A stretch of DNA of 34,743 nt, taken from NCBI GenBank assembly GCA_949076555.1, contig CARUOB010000011.1, forward strand, positions 25,811 through 60,553, in the 5' to 3' direction. A program made the translations under genes and the position numbers. This document shows positions 33,104 to 34,743 of this stretch, in pieces. Every line of letters begins with the position of its first letter. Positions within the stretch are counted from its first letter, which is position 1. The notes beneath the pieces are model-generated. The model did no database searches. It was not told where the DNA came from and worked only from the letters and a program-made list of their open reading frames with translations. This DNA comes from an uncultured Lachnospiraceae bacterium (lineage in GTDB: Bacteria > Bacillota > Clostridia > Lachnospirales > Lachnospiraceae).

Positions 33104-34603
33104 CTATCGCGCATCATCCGCCCACGCAAGCGCGCATCTGACGGCGCGTTTCCATCCTTTTACAAGCTGCTCCCTTGTCTTTTCCTCCATCGTCACGTCA
33201 AACCGTTTTCCAAGCTGCCAGTTCTCGCAAATCTCCCCTCTGTCTTTCCAGTAGCCCACCGAAAGGCCTGCCAGATACGCCGCACCCAGAGCCGTCGTCT
33301 CTATACAGCTCGGCCGGTGTACGGCCTGTCCCGTGATATCCGCCTGAAACTGCATCAGGAAATCGTTGGCGCTGGCGCCGCCGTCCACCTTCAGCTCGCT
33401 CAAAGGTATCCCGGCATCCGCCTCCATCGCTTTCAGCACATCCATGGACTGATAGGCGATGGATTCCAGCACGGCCCGCACAAAGTGCTCCTTCTGGCAG
33501 CCTCTCGTAATGCCAACTACCGTCCCCCGCGCATAGGGGTTCCAGTAAGGCGTTCCCATGCCGACAAAGGCGGGCACCACATAGACTCCGTTCGTATCCG
33601 GCACACGCATGGCATACTTCTCCGAATGTCTGGAAATCTTCATCATCCGCATTTCATCCCGCATCCACTGCACCGCAGCTCCCGCCACAAACACGCTGCC
33701 TTCCAGCGCATATTCCGGCCGGACGTCGTCCCCCGCCGCAATCGTGGTGAGAAGACCGCTCTCCGAAGCAATCGCCTCCTTGCCCGTGTTCATCAAAAGA
33801 AAACAGCCTGTCCCGTAGGTGTTTTTCACCTGTCCCGGCGCAAAACAGCACTGTCCGAAAAGCGCCGCCTGCTGGTCGCCCGCCGCTCCCGCAATGGGAA
33901 CGGGCGCGCCAAAAATGCTCCTGTCGCTCTCGCCAAACACCGTCCCGGAAGGCTTCACCTCCGGCAGCATCTGTCTGGGAATCCGCAGCATGGAGAGAAG
34001 CTCCTCATCCCATTCCAAGGTATGGATATTGTAGAGCATCGTGCGGGATGCATTGGTGTAGTCGGTGGCGTGAACCGCTCCCTTCGTCAGTTTCCAGATC
34101 AGCCAGGAATCCACCGTGCCAAACAGCAGTTCTCCGCGCTGTGCCCGCTCCCGCGCGCCCTCCACATGATCCAAAATCCAAGCGATCTTACTCCCGGAGA
34201 AATAGGCGTCCGGCACAAGCCCCGTCTTCGCCCGTATCAATTCCGTATAGCCCTGCGCCTTCAATCCGTCGATAAATTCCGCCGTTCTCCGGCACTGCCA
34301 CACGATTGCGTTGTACACCGGCTCACCGGTTTCCCGGTCCCACACGATCGTCGTCTCCCGCTGGTTCGTGATGCCGACACCGGCAAGCTGCGACGCATCC
34401 GCGCCGATATTCGCCATCGCCTCGATCGCCACCGCAAGCTGGGACGCCCATATCTCGCGGGGATTGTGTTCTACCCATCCTGCCTGCGGGTAAAACTGGG
34501 TAAACTCCTTCTGCGCCATGCTGCAGATATTACCACTTTTATTAAACAAAATACAGCGGGAGCTTGTCGTCCCCTGATCCAGAGCCATAATATACCGTTG
34601 CAT
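33104..34603 (-). CDS. glpK: Glycerol kinase
   Basis: Phosphorylates glycerol to glycerol 3-phosphate with ATP. The 499-residue protein belongs to the FGGY kinases. The N-terminus MQRYIMALDQGTTSSRCILF holds the ATP-phosphate motif. Further motifs are GITNQRETT, NAIVWQCRRTAEF, PDAYFSGSKIAWIL, GTVDSWLIWKLT, GAAGDQQAALFGQ, NTYGTGCFLLMNTG and DGGASANDFLMQF. I chose the ATG at 34603 because AGGAGGTAAAG directly precedes it; a TTG five codons upstream would include that ribosome binding site in the coding region. No glpF or glpD is adjacent in the window. A small inverted repeat lies in its promoter region. Confidence 0.97.
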   Translation of the reverse strand: MQRYIMALDQGTTSSRCILFNKSGNICSMAQKEFTQFYPQAGWVEHNPREIWASQLAVAIEAMANIGADASQLAGVGITNQRETTIVWDRETGEPVYNAIVWQCRRTAEFIDGLKAQGYTELIRAKTGLVPDAYFSGSKIAWILDHVEGARERAQRGELLFGTVDSWLIWKLTKGAVHATDYTNASRTMLYNIHTLEWDEELLSMLRIPRQMLPEVKPSGTVFGESDRSIFGAPVPIAGAAGDQQAALFGQCCFAPGQVKNTYGTGCFLLMNTGKEAIASESGLLTTIAAGDDVRPEYALEGSVFVAGAAVQWMRDEMRMMKISRHSEKYAMRVPDTNGVYVVPAFVGMGTPYWNPYARGTVVGITRGCQKEHFVRAVLESIAYQSMDVLKAMEADAGIPLSELKVDGGASANDFLMQFQADITGQAVHRPSCIETTALGAAYLAGLSVGYWKDRGEICENWQLGKRFDVTMEEKTREQLVKGWKRAVRCALAWADDAR

Positions 34604-34636
34604 CTTTACCTCCTGCAAAATAACTTTAATAAGTAT

Positions 34637-34667
34637 ATAATACCAGACGACGGTTCGTCTATAGCAA
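34637..34667 (-). promoter_or_regulatory. Candidate glpK promoter with an inverted repeat in the spacer
   Basis: On the minus strand TTGCTA (34667-34662) and TATTAT (34642-34637) are separated by 19 bases. The spacer holds the inverted repeat AGACGA-CGGT-TCGTCT (34645-34660). A repeat in this place could be an operator. The -35 match and spacing are only fair. Confidence 0.4.
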
Positions 34668-34690
34668 TCTTCCCGCCGTCCGCCGTTTTT

Positions 34691-34721
34691 GTAACAGTTC
34701 AGCCTTCGGCTTCACTGTCAC
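34691..34721. repeat. Intergenic palindrome with GTAACAGTTCAGCC arm
   Basis: Arms GTAACAGTTCAGCC and GGCTTCACTGTCAC, with two central mismatches, enclose a TTC loop. ACAGTTCAGCC recurs at 4177-4187 and inverted at 7949-7959. It probably marks the spacer upstream of the glpK promoter. A T-run (CCCGTTTTTT) follows on the plus strand, so it might also end a transcript from that side. Confidence 0.5.
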
Positions 34722-34743
34722 CCGTTTTTTCATTCCTTTTCTC

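Overview
The window looks like chromosomal DNA of a Gram-positive anaerobe of the Clostridia, most likely family Lachnospiraceae. The grounds are strong AGGAGG-type ribosome binding sites, a HrcA/CIRCE heat-shock operon, a DUF6465-type small basic protein, a Crh-like HPr homologue, an Rpn-family remnant with the family's characteristic tail, and large secreted proteins with acidic linkers. This is a family-level inference from protein character, not a database match. Every gene except one small HPr-like gene lies on the minus strand, so the natural reading direction is from high to low coordinates.

Right part (34.7 to 27.0 kb): glycerol kinase (glpK), a cytosolic GH36 alpha-galactosidase, a PLP aminotransferase, a patatin-like lipid hydrolase, undecaprenyl-diphosphatase (uppP) and a small lysine-rich DUF6465 protein. 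Centre right (26.9 to 21.8 kb): the class I heat-shock operon hrcA-grpE-dnaK-dnaJ, with a perfect CIRCE operator and a TTGACA promoter, ended by a hairpin terminator after dnaJ.

Centre (21.7 to 6.6 kb): an accessory block. It holds a small lipoprotein followed by a secreted subtilisin-like protease, a 5'-truncated Rpn-type gene, a 1,834-residue secreted protein that combines a transglutaminase core and a thioredoxin-like CGNC domain with many Ig-like repeats, and a DUF3048 lipoprotein / XpaC / TelA set. The lipoprotein carries a segment resembling the protease's own propeptide.

Left part (6.6 to 0 kb): prmA, a VanZ-like gene, rsmE, a cysteine desulfurase, thiI, the divergent HPr-like gene, and mtaB running off the edge. 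In Bacillus-type genomes the order is hrcA-grpE-dnaK-dnaJ-prmA-rsmE-mtaB. Here the same order is kept, but about 15 kb of accessory genes sits between dnaJ and prmA, and smaller additions lie further on.

Most promising observations: (1) the propeptide-like lipoprotein next to the subtilase, a possible membrane-held chaperone or inhibitor acting in trans; (2) the transglutaminase-thioredoxin fusion; (3) a 62-64 nt RNA hairpin found just downstream of both thiI and grpE, with base changes that preserve pairing; (4) several other families of short palindromes in the spacers between co-directional genes. No rRNA, tRNA, CRISPR array or complete insertion sequence was seen, and no gene-free stretch exceeds 300 bases.
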